Below are positions 12,369 to 24,570 of a stretch of 64,000 nt of DNA, piece after piece; within the stretch, counting starts at the first letter, position 1; each line of letters begins with the position of its first letter. Under the pieces are notes generated by a model. The model ran no database searches. It was not told the DNA's origin and saw only the letters and a program-made list of their open reading frames with translations. Made by a program: the position numbers and the translations under genes. Location: NCBI GenBank assembly GCA_029931535.1, contig JAQPZY010001695.1:6058501-6122500 (forward strand), in the 5' to 3' direction. Source of the DNA: Margaritifera margaritifera. Lineage: Eukaryota > Mollusca > Bivalvia > Unionida > Margaritiferidae.

Positions 12369-14268
12369 CTGACAACATATACTGGACGGACGAGACTGCA
12401 GGTGCTTACACTCAGTACTGGAGCACATTTTTTTAAAAAAATGGTTTGCAATCCGGACTCTGAACTTCAATGGTAAATCTTTCCAAACGTCACGCTATGA
12501 CTTCCACGGAGTACAATTTACTTTCCAAACATCACGCTCTGACTTCCACGGAGTACAATTTACTTTCCAAACGTCACGCTCTGACTTCCACGGAGCACAA
12601 TTTACTTCTCAAAGGTCCACATTTTATAGCGAAACCGGCCAATATAAGACATGTTTCATTTGTTTGGCAACTCAAAAACGAAATAAGCAGCCTCGTGAAT
12701 CCAAATTCAGAAACAAATTCAGTTGGCAGCCTACTTACGCGTCTGGGGATGTACGGAATTGTATTTCTGACAAAAGTATACATGCCGTTTTTATTCAGAA
12801 TTCAGATCTTATTAAATCGGATATTTGAACCTCGCAACATTTATCCCAAAACAAGTCTTTGGTAGTAAAGATGGCAGATAAGGGAAATGCCACCGTTGTC
12901 ATGGACCGAGATCAGTATATTTTGGAAGCGGAGCGACAATTAAATGAATTGAAATATTAACAGCTTCGTTCAAAACCAATTTTATCATGATACAGAATTG
13001 GAAGTCAGACGTGAACTTGAAAAGTTATGTGAAAGCGGCTGTTTAGACAAAAGAGAATTCGACTACTTGATTCCGAATAATTCAAGGCCAAGGTATTTTG
13101 ATCTTCCGAAAATTCACAAACTTGTTAAAGACTGTCCTATAGCAAGGGAAGTTCCGCTAGGCAGGTCCATTGTTTTAGATTGTTCAAGTGAGACTGAGTG
13201 TGTTGCTGAATGGATAGATTTTTATGTCAACCCTTTGGCTTAGAAACAGTTTGCATATGTTAGAGATACACCCATTTTTCTAGACAAAATGAGCAAAGTT
13301 AAAACTCCTAAATCTATATTCTGGTTACCATAGTTACTTACTTAGTTTGAATTATCCTCGTGTGCGGTTACCATAGATATTGATAGCCTTTTATTAACAC
13401 CAAGCATGATCATGGTGTGTCTGTTTTAAAAAGGGATTGCTTGATAATTCGGATCCAAATCGACCGGATGACAAATTTTAAATTTAAAATTTTTCTGCTA
13501 GGTTTATAGATAATTCATTGGACTCATTTGTTGGTTGAAGAACTAAAAGAGTTGTTTTATCTGATGAATAACCACCATTCATCAATTCAAATGAAAACTT
13601 AAATTTGTAAGGAAAGTTTTAGCTGTAACAATATACAAGGGAAATAACTTTGCAAAGGGAGATAATCTGGATATATTAATGTGTATTTTAAGAAAACTGA
13701 CACTCATCAATTTGCACGGCATACGTTCAGGGGGTAAATCCCAAATACAGACGTTACGCCAGATTTGAGAAAGATGTTACAAAATCATGGGTTCGAGTCT
13801 CGGCTCGACCAACGCGGGTATGTGAGAAAGCTTGCCAATAGCTTCCCCTGAATAGGTGGTTCTTCCCGGTTTCTTTCTCCACCAGATATACTGACCACCT
13901 TGTATAGCTATCATGTACTGAAAAATGGCGTTTAATCCCACAAAACCAAAACCAATCAGCCATTTCAAGAACTTTTCTACATGTCCGTCCTTTACGCGAT
14001 TGAATGTGGATAAAGGGTGTCTCACAAAATTTATATCATGACTTTGAATTGTGTTAATACAGACGAAATAAAATTGAGATTTTGTTAATAATTTGAGCTT
14101 TGGTTAAAAGTTATTTATAACAGTACATTTAAAATAGAAAACACGCACTGAGAATTTCAATTATCGTAAGACCAAACTTCACTCACTACCAGGGATATTG
14201 ACGGGACATGAAATAAGTAGAGAAGATCTATTTTACGTATTCATTTTGGGTGTTTTATAAGTGTGTGC

Positions 14269-14330
<62 letters not shown>

Positions 14331-16320
14331 ACATGTAAAGATTTTTTGCGCATAATTAATTTTTTTATCATAGCTGAGCTGACGGATAATCGGCTGGTGT
14401 GAATTTTGTTTCATTACTTGATTAAATTGCTTGCATTCACTATTTTCTCAAAATAGCTCAGTTGTTTTAATATATATCCTCAGTAGTCGATGAATTTCGT
14501 AAAGATGCCATGCTATTTTTAAAAAAATCTCTTTATCGATGTTTAGAAATGCAAATTGTCTTCCTTGCAAAACCTCTGTGGTCACCCTGAGAGAATAAAA
14601 CTATGAGATATACGGTGTTGTTAACCTCAAAATATTCACAATATGATTGAATCTAATGTAGCTGTAATTCCTTAAATGAGGAAAATAAAATTAAATCGTG
14701 GAATAATAATATTTTGTGTCATATGTCTCAGAAGTATCTATCTCTATTTGGTAGTTGCTTTAGGCGGTCTCCCTTTGAGGAACGCACGGGCAGCTGCTGC
14801 AGACGAACACCAACATCCTCAGTCTATGTCCTGGAGGAGCTTGAGAACGGTTACTACCAGCTGACCAACAAAAAGGTATGAGTAATTCTAATCTAATAAT
14901 AACAGAATAAACATACGGGTGTCCATCTTGCTGAACCTATCGATATACTTCAGGTATTTCATGTACGAAAGATATCTAACTTTTGTGATGTTAATAACCA
15001 TGGGACTGAATGTTTCCCCTTGTAAATATATAGCCTGATTATTTTTTCTTTTTATTGAAAACAATTATGGTTTTTAACTTCATTTTTTACAAGATCTAAC
15101 AAATTATATACATGTATTACATAACATCAAATTCTATCGTGGGAAAGATACTGTATCAGGAGTACATACTGATGGCGGAAAGGCTCGCTCGTTTCTGGAT
15201 AAACTGAGAGAGAAATATATGTGGATGGCTGGACAGGTGATGCGTACCAATGATTTTGTGAACATACATATATAGATACATACATACATGCACACTTTCT
15301 TGCTTGCATACTCGCTCACTTACATCCTTACTTAATTTCTTACGTATTTAGTACTTACTAACTCACTTACTTACTTACATATAATACTTACTTACATACT
15401 TACTTACTTACATACTTACTTACTCACTTACTTACATACTTACATACTTAATTTCTTACATATTTATTACTTACTAACTCACTTACTTGCTTACATACTT
15501 ACTTACATACTTACATACTTACTTACATACTTACTTACATACTTACATACTTACATGCTTACTTACTTACATACTTACTTACATATTTACTTACATACAT
15601 ACTTACATACTTACTTACATACTTACTTACATACTTACATACTTACATGCTTACTTACTTACATACTTACTTACATACTTACATACTTACATGCTTACTT
15701 ACTTACATACTTACTTACATACTTACTTACATACATACTTACTTACTTACATACTTACTTACTTACATACTTACATACTTACTTACATACTTACTTACAT
15801 ACTTACTTACTTACATACTTACTTACTTACTCACTTACTTACATACTTACATACTTAATTTCTTACATATTTATTACTTACTAACTCACTTACTTGCTTA
15901 CATACTTACTTACTTACTTACTTACATACTTACATACTTACTTACATACTTACTTACTTACATACTTACTTACTTACCTACTCACTCACTCACTTACTTA
16001 CTTTTTATTGTTACTTTCTCGCTTACTTAAAAAAGGAATAATGACTTCGTTTTATGAATTACCCACTTATTATTCAATTTATTTCAAATTCTCACCTTAT
16101 GAATTGTTTTTTTTTTAATCATATTTTTTATCATGTAAAAATATTCAACTTCGTCTTTCAGATGCAAGATACGATTCAAAGAAAGCATGGTCCAATCAGG
16201 GTGGTGAATTCTCCAGATGATACAGTCATACTGGAAAAGAAAGTTCGACCAGCCAAGGAAGTTCACACCTGGATGCCCCACACCAACCATGTCAGAGAAA
16301 TAAACACCAGCACCAAATAA
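9815..16320 (+). CDS. Gene 1: small single-pass membrane protein, 4 coding exons
   Basis: Joined exons 9815-9887, 11992-12088, 14764-14875 and 16162-16320 give 441 nt and 146 aa with no internal stop; all introns are GT-AG, with phases 1, 2 and 0. Residues 1-24 are Ser/Asn-rich with overlapping N-glycosylation sequons (NNS, NSS) and no cleavable signal peptide. Residues about 28-57 are a strong hydrophobic helix (core [20 protein letters not shown]). A basic juxtamembrane segment with CCRR follows, giving a predicted N-outside/C-inside (type III) topology and a possible palmitoylation site. The tail carries YYQL, a YxxPhi-type sorting motif, and TWMPHTNH near the C-terminus. Gene 2 (49523-53012) is a paralogue with the same exon lengths and phases at the 5' end. 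I do not recognise the family and propose no function beyond membrane location. Start choice: first ATG of exon 1, matching gene 2. Confidence 0.8.
11700..11990. repeat. (TA)n and (TTA)n microsatellites in gene 1 intron 1
   Basis: (TA)n lies at about 11700-11778 and (TTA)n at about 11905-11988. The second array supplies the polypyrimidine-rich stretch directly before the exon 2 acceptor (TATTGCAG), so its length could affect splicing. Confidence 0.9.
11992..12088 (+). CDS. Gene 1 exon 2 (transmembrane segment)
   Basis: The 97-nt exon lies between acceptor TTGCAG and donor GG|GTATGT and is read phase 1 to phase 2. It encodes PYMMQ followed by about 25 hydrophobic residues ending ILYCIG. Length and phase are identical to gene 2 exon 2. 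Confidence 0.85.
12121..12368. repeat. (TATC)n microsatellite in intron 2
   Basis: Imperfect tetranucleotide arrays (TCTA, CTGT, CATC, TCAA variants) start about 30 bp after the exon 2 donor. Confidence 0.93.
12470..13720 (+). pseudogene. Penelope-like retroelement relic in gene 1 intron 2
   Basis: Fragments in order on the + strand resemble Penelope-like elements: an N-terminal segment with a [16 protein letters not shown] block, here present three times as a 42-bp tandem unit (about 12478-12605); [17 protein letters not shown] near 12870-12920; and the open stretch 12998-13243 with [12 protein letters not shown] and PLGRSIV...SSETE, the fingers/palm signature of this reverse-transcriptase class. 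A trailing segment reads FKKTDTHQF near 13690-13720. Stops and frameshifts break it throughout, and no intact GIY-YIG endonuclease is seen. It is a dead insertion inherited with the intron. Confidence 0.75.
13770..13968 (+). mobile_element. tRNA-derived SINE (5'-truncated)
   Basis: A B-box-like GGGTTCGAGTCTCGGCTCGAC begins the unit, but the A-box half is not evident. The body ends GCGTTTAATCCCACAAAACC followed by an A-rich tail. The closing TTTAA-CCCA-AAACCAAACC resembles the tails of the SINEs at 23160-23335 and 28345-28525. Confidence 0.65.
14268..14327. repeat. (GA)n microsatellite
   Basis: About 30 uninterrupted GA dinucleotides in intron 2 of gene 1. Confidence 0.95.
14764..14875 (+). 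CDS. Gene 1 exon 3 (Cys-Cys / tyrosine motif segment)
   Basis: The 112-nt exon lies between acceptor TGCTTTAG and donor AAG|GTATGA, phase 2 to 0. It encodes a basic, Cys-Cys-containing juxtamembrane segment and [13 protein letters not shown]. Gene 2 exon 3 has the same order: SCC, basic residues, then NG-x-Y-x-L. Confidence 0.8.
15300..16012. repeat. (CTTA/CATA)n tetranucleotide array in intron 3
   Basis: About 700 bp of ACTTACTTACAT-type units. One ~90-bp segment (TTAATTTCTTACATATTTATTACTTACTAACTCAC core) recurs at about 15330, 15445 and 15855, indicating higher-order duplication. Leu/Thr/Tyr-rich ORFs of up to 127 codons are repeat products. Confidence 0.95.
16162..16320 (+). CDS. Gene 1 exon 4 (terminal)
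   Basis: Acceptor TCGTCTTTCAG is followed directly by ATG CAA, phase 0; the exon ends at TAA 16318-16320 and encodes 52 residues. It carries TWMPHTNH, shared with KWLPHTHP in gene 2. Gene 2 splits the equivalent region into a 45-nt exon and a terminal exon, so an intron was gained or lost. Confidence 0.8.
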   Translation: MQDTIQRKHGPIRVVNSPDDTVILEKKVRPAKEVHTWMPHTNHVREINTSTK

Positions 16321-17149
16321 AAAAATAGACTTCATAATGACCAGGATACGACATAGTGTATCCATAGAGTCTTTAACAAATGCAGAACAATATACCATTT
16401 TAGGGAAAATAACTTTATGTTTTGTCCAACATGCTGGAGAGCAAGATGTATTTTTTTATGCAGAATTTAATTACTTTCAAATTAAATATTTGTAATGAGA
16501 AAACGTCTCTGTATATTTAACAGATGTAATGGGCCTTTGTTTCGAATAGCATCAATGAAAAACTGATCAGATAAATTGCTACGGTATATTTTCTGTTTTG
16601 AACTAGGGAATTACACTGAATTAGCATATATAAGAATCATTCAAATGCCCCAGGATGGTGTACAATGGGAGGTAATATAAATCACTTTATTAAATAGTTC
16701 AGACAGCAAAGGGAGATAATTACCCTGGATGTATAAATAGTTGGTTTTGATCTAGGATAAATCGTCGTTCCATGTCAGTTAACTTACATTGCTGCCCAAA
16801 ACTGCATGACGTCTAAACCAATAACACTGTTAATTTTATCTACAGTAGAATTTCAATAATCCGAACTCATCGGAGAACATCAGAATGGTGATATAATTGG
16901 ACTTTTCGATAGTCTAGTTTATATTTGTATGTATATTTAAAATGTGGAAAGATGTGTTTCTAGTTTGGATGAACCGATTGTAAAAACTCGTATTTGTGAG
17001 GTTCTGATTTTCTGTGGCAGGGTCGACAATCGATGCAACAATATTCCTACTCTGTGCACACGCTTGCATGAGCGTATATTAGATTTTACATCATCGTTTG
17101 CGTTGGAATCGTGGCCCCGTACAGGGCTTGATTGTCGTTTTGTTTAAGA

Positions 17150-17370
17150 TGTCACTATTGTAGTTCTTACCCTCCAACTTTTCTTTTTTTAATTATTTTT
17201 TTAGCTTGTTGAATGAGCACGAGCTAGGATTGCACAAGCACGAATACATTGTTAGTTCTATTTAGTTCTATTACACAGCGGTTGTAAAGTTATTGTAGTT
17301 ATCACTCTCCAACTTATCCATGTTAATTTTAAAGCTTGTTTAATTGAGCACGAGCTAGAATTACACAACT
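17150..17370. repeat. ~140-bp tandem duplication in gene 1 3' region
   Basis: Two diverged copies (about 17150-17245 and 17290-17370) share TATTGTAGTT, CTCCAACTT and GCTTGTT-AATGAGCACGAGCTAG. This lies within the likely 3'UTR. Confidence 0.65.
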
Positions 17371-17397
17371 AGGATGATATCTACCATACATATAGTA

Positions 17398-17456
17398 GTG
17401 TATCATCATCGTCGTCGTCATCATCATCATCATCGTCGTCGTCGTTATTATTATTG

Positions 17457-17521
<65 letters not shown>

Positions 17522-17525
17522 GCTG
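17398..17525. repeat. (TCA/TCG)n-(TTA)n microsatellite
   Basis: A compound trinucleotide array that generates homopolymeric His/Tyr/Asn ORFs in several frames. Confidence 0.95.
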
Positions 17526-17887
17526 TTGTTGTTGTAGTCGCTATTGTTGTAGAAGATTCTATGTTTGGCTTCGTCAGTATGCACTGGGATAGTAAATCTA
17601 GTTCCATATATGCATGATTGTCATCCAAAGTTGTTCTAAAACTTTTTGGTGTCATTTACAATTCATTAAGTCTATCCATGATTTGAAGTTGTTCTTAATG
17701 TATTCACGAGTAAATACAAGAAGTTGTTGTTGAAACCGTGGATCTTTGAATATAATGTATCCATTTATATGGTCTAAATGATTTAGTCTGAAAAAACAAG
17801 GTGATTTGCTTGCAACTTCACTGCATTAATTTCCTACGTAATGACAAACTATAAAATGTCTTGCCTTCATTGTATATACATACAATC

Positions 17888-17893
17888 AATAAA
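17888..17893 (+). terminator. Candidate polyadenylation signal for gene 1
   Basis: AATAAA lies about 1.57 kb after the stop. Another AATAAA overlaps the stop codon itself at 16315-16320 and is too close to be the likely site. Which one is used cannot be told from sequence. Confidence 0.35.
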
Positions 17894-18399
17894 ATAATCA
17901 TATTTATTTATACTCACTGATGTACTTTTATTTTATTTTTTTTTAATTTTACAAGTACAGTCACTTTTGTAAAATATTTTTTTTGATTGATCCAGTGGTT
18001 CGACACGAAAAGTACTTTTATTCAAACTGCGGTAGAAAAAGAAAAAAAAATAATAAAAATGCTTCAAATTTATTCAGAGCACTGAAGCATGGAAGGGACA
18101 TCGGTACAAAAAAATTAATATCGTCTGGTGGCCACGAGATGCTATACGTATTAAAGTAATGAAATTTGAGAAAGAAGTGTTAAATCTATATAATTAATTG
18201 ATATGAGATTGGCAAAGGACGAACATTGTATCGTCCTGGAGAGGTAATGGTCAAATTATTGCATAGAATTTGGCAAACACATATTCCGATACATATCGCG
18301 AGATTCAGTTTCTCCCAAAATTGTCTTGTTTTCTTCAATTCGTCATTCTGATAGAAAGAGTCCTCAACAAATTGTTCATGAGGATGCTTCTTTTCATTT

Positions 18400-19385
18400 C
18401 ATTCTGAAGGCAATGCAAGCTGTTCGCTGACTACACACTTCCAGTATTCGTGAGACTGGAGATAACTATCAATAGCCATCTTTAAAAAAAGTTCAGAAAG
18501 GCGTACTTTTTACCCCCATGCACTGCGTCGATGTAAAGTTACCAATGAATCTCTTCAGTTCGAGGAAGGGGAGTTTCCAAACTAGTCGTTATGGGAATAA
18601 CGTCACTACAGTGCAATTAACATCACTAATTAACCAATTGGAATACGGAGAGTTTACTAGTTACTGGACTATGACTACGCTCCTCACAGCTAATACTCTT
18701 TCAGAATATATCGCTACATGAAAGCTGTTTTGAACCAAGGGTCATTTAAACCTTGGTACATTATCTTTGCGCATTAATACACGAGTACCTTGACTGGATC
18801 CTATCTTTGATCTATTACCACAGATTGAAATCCAACCAGAAACGAGGTATAAGCAAACCAGACTATGTAAGGCGGTTCAGATGCGTTTCAATGTGACGTT
18901 ATTGATACATTGTGACGTCCGCCGCGTGCTACCTTGTAACGTCGTCAGTCATGTACTCCGCCGCCACAAGAAAGGAATTCCTGAAATTTGTCCCCAGTGT
19001 ATTCGGTACAATCTCCACATTCTGCATTTTAGAGAAAAGAGCGAAGAAAATGGAATACGAACTGAGCGTGATGCAATTATCAAAGCGTACGGTTGTCTCC
19101 AGGAGGCATTGTAGCACCAACATTTACATCGTTGTGGCAGTACGAGGTAACCCACATTGTCGAGTATGGCCTATGCCATTGGCTTGCCAATTTAGGCCGG
19201 GTACCAGCGAATTCGAGCTGTCGAATACTTTACTCATCGTAAAAGTCAACTTTTGTTACATTTATAAACTAATTTCTACCATGAAGAAAGTTGGTGTCTT
19301 TAAACCGGGGCAATTTGGATTCATGCCTACCACCTTCAAGCAAAGGGCGCTTATAAGTTTGAATTGTATACAATGATATAGATAG
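18400..19385. other. Less AT-rich segment with unassigned ORFs
   Basis: Overlapping + strand frames (18881-19114 and 18912-19376, 77 and 154 codons) lie in locally higher-GC sequence. I recognise no domain, the two frames compete, and there is no clear acceptor. A segment at about 18685-18775 (CTAATACTCTTTCAGAATAT, then AGGTCAT-TAA-CCTT) is related to about 10250-10335, so at least part is repeat-derived. Treat as unassigned. Confidence 0.3.
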
Positions 19386-19582
19386 TTTGACGCTATCTTC
19401 GAAGGTTAAGGAACACTCGATTACCTACAAATTATACTTGTAGTAAATTAAACATTATACATTGATCTCATAATAAATAAGGATGCTCGATGTTGAAACT
19501 AACTCGGTCACAAGAGGTGGGAAATTGTCAAATTTGACTGACGTATCTTTATTTTCAAATTTCGTTTTATCTGTATCAGGAA

Positions 19583-20235
19583 GACATATTAAAGTATAGA
19601 TATTTATGTAGGTCCTGAAAAGAATGCACCCCAATTAAGAGATTGAACAATAAGTATTTTTAAGAGCCTTTATGTTTATTCAAATTTAAATGTATTCAAC
19701 AAATCCATGAAACAAATTTTGAAAACCCATTGTTTAAATACCTTAAAAGGTATTTTCTACTAAATTTGTGATACTATAGGAGTCAGGGGACCGTGTCAAG
19801 GATTTTGTATATTGCATAGATTAGAAATTATACGAATTTGACATTTAATTTGTGATACTTTTGAAGAATTGAATTCGGTGTATATACTTCAATGGCTATA
19901 GCACAGAGAGAAAATGTTTCTTCAAAAATCTCTGACACAGTTCACGAAAACATATACCCATCGATACAATCAACAAGGTTTGTGTTAACCTGTTATAAGA
20001 TAAAAGAGAAGTTATTGTTCAAAAATATATATATTTTTTTCAGTTTAATAGTTTTAAATTTAATTTTTTTAAAATTACTTTCTTTTAGAGAAAATGTGTT
20101 ACCATACGATTGATTATGCTTGTCATTTAAAATTTTACTTTCATATACTTATCAAATAAAAGAGAACACTTATGAAGTTTCAGAGACAAAAATACATCAA
20201 ACCTTAAATTAACCACTCTTCTTACACTAAAGTAG
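19583..20235 (+). repeat. Dispersed repeat, copy 2, with single-copy minisatellite ancestor
   Basis: From 19655 this matches 3765-4325. Immediately upstream, 19583-19655 holds one diverged copy of the 51-bp unit amplified at 2740-3757 (AGACATATTAAAGTATA...AGAATGCACC...AAGAGATTGA). Confidence 0.75.
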
Positions 20236-20306
20236 ATCACCTGCCATTACCTATAACTGCTTTAAAAATAGTTTACTGTTAGAACTACATTTAGGAAACA
20301 TTTACC

Positions 20307-21028
<722 letters not shown>

Positions 21029-21180
21029 CGTGTTAGCTCAGTTGGTAGAGCGATCGAAGTGTATACCAAGGTCGCGGGTTAGATTTACCTGTTCAGGCTA
21101 ACCCGGATCGGCTGCCTCGTTGTGTCCTTTGGAAAGCCACTTTACATAATATAGCCAAAAAAGTGTTCAAAGTGCCATTA
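21029..21180 (+). mobile_element. tRNA-derived SINE
   Basis: The head has a good A-box (GTGTTAGCTCAGTTGGTAGA) and a weaker B-box (GTCGCGGGTTAGATTTACC), followed by CCCGGATCGGCTGCC and a TGTCCTTTGG-AAAGCCACTTTAC body. It does not fold as an intact tRNA and is joined to SINE body sequence, so it is not a tRNA gene. Confidence 0.75.
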
Positions 21181-21489
21181 GAAAAAAAGAAATCAAGCAA
21201 CACTTTTTTTTATTATTTTTTTAGCAATATTATTGCAGTTATTAAAATATATAATATCAACTTATCACAGACGGTCGAATGCAATTCATTTGGAGAATAC
21301 GTGTTGAAAAAATAAAAAAAATTCCACCTATCTACCATCAGCTGTCAGTTTTTTTTATTGTTTATTCCAAATTTTAATGGGCCACTAGCCAATCTTATCC
21401 CGGGAAACGTGTGAACCATTATGCAATGACACCTGGTCACGTATTCCTCAAACATTTTGAGCAAGAAACTCAAGCTCAATCTGAAAACC

Positions 21490-22125
21490 CCAAAATGAGA
21501 TGTTATACTTGTGGTTTATACCGAAATTTACGGAACGGAAATGAAATGTTATACTTGTGGTTTATACCGAAATTTACGGAACGGAAATGAGATGTTATAC
21601 TTGTGGTTTATACCGAAATTTACGTAACGGAAATGAGATGCTATACTTGTGGTTTATACCGAAATTTACGGAACGGAAATGAGATGTTATACTTGTGGGT
21701 TATACCGAAGTTTACGGAACGGAAATGAGATGTTATACTTGTGGTTTATACTTAAATGTACAGAACGGAAATTAAATGTTATACTTGTGGTTTAAACCTA
21801 AATGTACGAAACGGAAATTAGATGTTATACTTGGGATTGACACCTTAATGTACGGAATTGAAATTCGGCTTGCTAATAGAGACACCAAAATTAGATCTTG
21901 TACTTGTGGTTGATACCAAAATCGGAATTGAAATTTGGCATGCTAGTAGAGACACCAAAATTAGATCTTGTACTTGTGGTTTATACCAAAATGTACGGAA
22001 TTGAAATTCGGCATGCTAGTAGAGACACCAAATTTAGATCTTGTACTTGTGGTTTATACCAAAATGTACGGAAATGAAATTTGGTATGCTATTAGAGAAA
22101 CCAAAGTTAAGAAGATCTTGACAGT
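21490..22125. repeat. ~46-bp minisatellite grading into ~69-bp units
   Basis: About seven units carry GTTATACTTGTGGTTTATAC and ACGGAACGGAAAT. From about 21840 they continue as about three longer units that add GGCATGCTAGTAGAGACACC. The longer unit appears to be the shorter one plus an insertion. Confidence 0.92.
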
Positions 22126-22805
22126 GATATCATTCAAACTTCAGTTACAGAACTTCAAAGTTTTCTGTCTTTGTGCATGAGCTACAGCCTGAGTTTCGTG
22201 CTAAAAAGCTTTGAGAATATGGGGTCTGTTGTGCTAAGACTGTCTGACTAAGAGGACGTCTGCGGCCCTAATGGTTAGACACCTGGACAGTTTTCACTAC
22301 ATAACATATATACATTTTATGTTTAATAACTTCGTTATTGTTCATTCTAATCGATAATCAAATAATATGATAAAATTTACAAAAGAACAACTTCCGCTAT
22401 ACAGAAAATGTTCTGCTAATGCTTAGGCGTTGTTATATTGGTTATGTCGATTAGCAACGCCGACCTGCGCTGTTTTGTTCTTCTGTATGATCCCTGCGGT
22501 CTCCCTGTTGTCAGAGCATTCAAGGTAGATTCAAGAACAGAACGAAAATCAGTACAGTTGATTTTGATACACTGATTGTAAATCATTACGTTTTAGAATA
22601 CCTATATGAAGTAAATCTAGCATTCTCTATAGGAATACACTATATCTAGCGTTCTCTATAGTAATTTCGGAGTAAAGGAGATACCATTTAAGGTAAAAGG
22701 ATACCCATGAATCAACGATCAGTGTGCGACAAGTTTAAGAATATCAGTAAAATTAATAAAATTAGTTTCTTTTCCCTTATGTTGATGACTCAACATAATA
22801 GCATT
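22126..22805. other. Unannotated spacer
   Basis: A short direct repeat (CATTCTCTATAG / CGTTCTCTATAG) lies near 22620-22660. No exon or RNA gene is seen. Confidence 0.45.
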
Positions 22806-22972
22806 CAGCAAAGAAAATTAAAATATAAAATATAAAATATAAAATATAAAATATAAAATATAAAAATATAAAATATAAAAATATAAAAATATAAAATATA
22901 AAATATAAAATATAAAATATAAAATAAAATATAAAACATAAAAATTTAAAATATAAAATATAAAATATAAAC
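22806..22972. repeat. (ATAAAATAT)n simple repeat
   Basis: An AT-only array with an 8-9-bp period; the Phe/Tyr/Ile-rich - strand ORF is a repeat product. Confidence 0.93.
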
Positions 22973-23159
22973 TCCAAACGAGCGTAATTTTAAGTGAAAT
23001 ACGTCATTTTTGGCATACTGTAAAATGGCATGGTATTTTAAAAATGAACATTATGTTTAAAATTTAGATCAGATTGAGGAAACGTTGATAATAGGATTAC
23101 TTGACTGAGTCTCAGGAATGGGGTAGGGATCGGGCGGAGGGGGTACGCGGGAAGAGGGA

Positions 23160-23335
23160 AGCCATGGTGGTCTATTAGTTGGCGTGTCGGATTCGCAACC
23201 AGAGGGGTTCAAGTTCGAATTCTGCCGATTCCAGGCCGGATCGGCCGCCGTTGTGTGTCAATGGGCAAGGCAATTTACTTGGCACATCGTAAGGTTTAAT
23301 GTGTTGATGTGTTGTTAAACACCAAACCAAACCAG
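23160..23335 (+). mobile_element. tRNA-derived SINE
   Basis: The head has a B-box-like GGTTCAAGTTCGAATTC, then GGCCGGATCGGCCGCC, a GTCAATGGGCAAGGCAATTT body and the tail GTTAAACACCAAACCAAACC. Confidence 0.8.
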
Positions 23336-23611
23336 TTTAAATAATGATTCAACGTAAATGACTATTGATTGTTCGCGTGAATGCGTAGAAATTTAGAAAA
23401 TATTTCATCATGTGTCTGAGTGAAAACGATGAATATGAAGAGTGACAATACTAACTTTTTGCACGAAAATCTTAATCTATGCTATTTTAAGCACGGTCAA
23501 CCAGACATTTTCGTGCGTTTCTTTAAGAATATTTTCTATATCATATATTTGTCTAGATATTTTTATTGTTTAAATGTAGAAAATATCCGTACAAAGTATT
23601 TGGAAAATCTG

Positions 23612-23785
23612 ACATGGTTTGGTTAGATGTTTTATGGCACAGCAACACAGTAAGGACATTTATTGCCAAGGCAGTTAAAGCAGTGTCTTGCCCAGGGACA
23701 CACCATTTAGTCGACCTGTGCTGATCCGATAGTAGGATTCGAACCCGCACAATTTTAGTCAAGAGTCTGGCATGCTAACACATGA
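23612..23785 (-). mobile_element. tRNA-derived SINE
   Basis: Read on the - strand: GCGGGTTCGAATCCTACTAT (B-box), GATCAGCACAGGTCGAC, GTGTCCCTGGGCAAGACACT, ending CATAAAACATCTAACCAAA. It shares its body with the SINEs at 23160 and 28345. Confidence 0.8.
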
Positions 23786-23877
23786 GAATATAGATGTGAA
23801 CTATTATTAAAACAGTGTAGGAAACAATCTCATCTGGGCAAAGTCCTTTTCGGATACCTATGTAAATTCCTGTTGAG

Positions 23878-23918
<41 letters not shown>

Positions 23919-24532
23919 CGTAACAGACCAGAGGGTCTAACAGCGCCTCAGGGCCGAGCGAAACAAACAACACCTGCGTAAGTCTGGCTTGAGGTCGATG
24001 TTTCCCCTATTTCCAAGTACCTCAAGACTACAGTCGTTGTCAATTGAAGGATTCTTAAACGCGCTAATACCACAAATAATTGTCCTATAATCAACTAACG
24101 ACTATACATTCACGAGACTCTAATTTCACACTTCCACGACTTTCTTGCTTCACATTCGTATGACTTATCAGTGCGCTTTTCTAAGCAATAGATCGGTATT
24201 TTATGCCACGGACAACGAAACATGACCCAAACGCCTATAACACACAATAATTCCTATTTCAAATGACCAAACACTTTTACGTGAGAATATCCCGAGAATT
24301 CCTAATGTTAAGAAATTAGCACTGATTCATTTTTCGAAACTAATCCATGCTACCAAACAAGTCTCGTGAATACTGTATATTACGACACCTGCCCCTAGTA
24401 ATTGGCTAATTACACGGTTTGAGAAATATCTTCCCAACACCGACTCCCCTTAATCAAACAAATAATCACTAAAATCTAGCAAAGCTATTAACGGAGTCCT
24501 AAATGCAAATAGCTCATACCCTAGGTTTGTTA

Positions 24533-24570
<38 letters not shown>
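23878..24570 (-). mobile_element. ~620-bp TIR element inside a (TTA)n tract, copy 1
   Basis: The element proper is about 23919-24537, with (TTA)n on both sides (23880-23918 and 24538-24567). Its ends are inverted repeats: CGTAACAGACCAGAGGG on the left, and the reverse complement of the right end reads TGTAACAAACCTAGGG. It matches the copy at 29133-29717 in opposite orientation. No coding capacity is seen; probably a non-autonomous DNA transposon. Confidence 0.8.

Noticed and set aside
15487..16118. Leu/Thr/Tyr-repeat ORFs
   Set aside because: They are translations of a tetranucleotide array inside gene 1 intron 3.
21029..21105. Possible tRNA gene
   Set aside because: A and B boxes are present, but the acceptor stem does not pair and the sequence continues into a SINE body.
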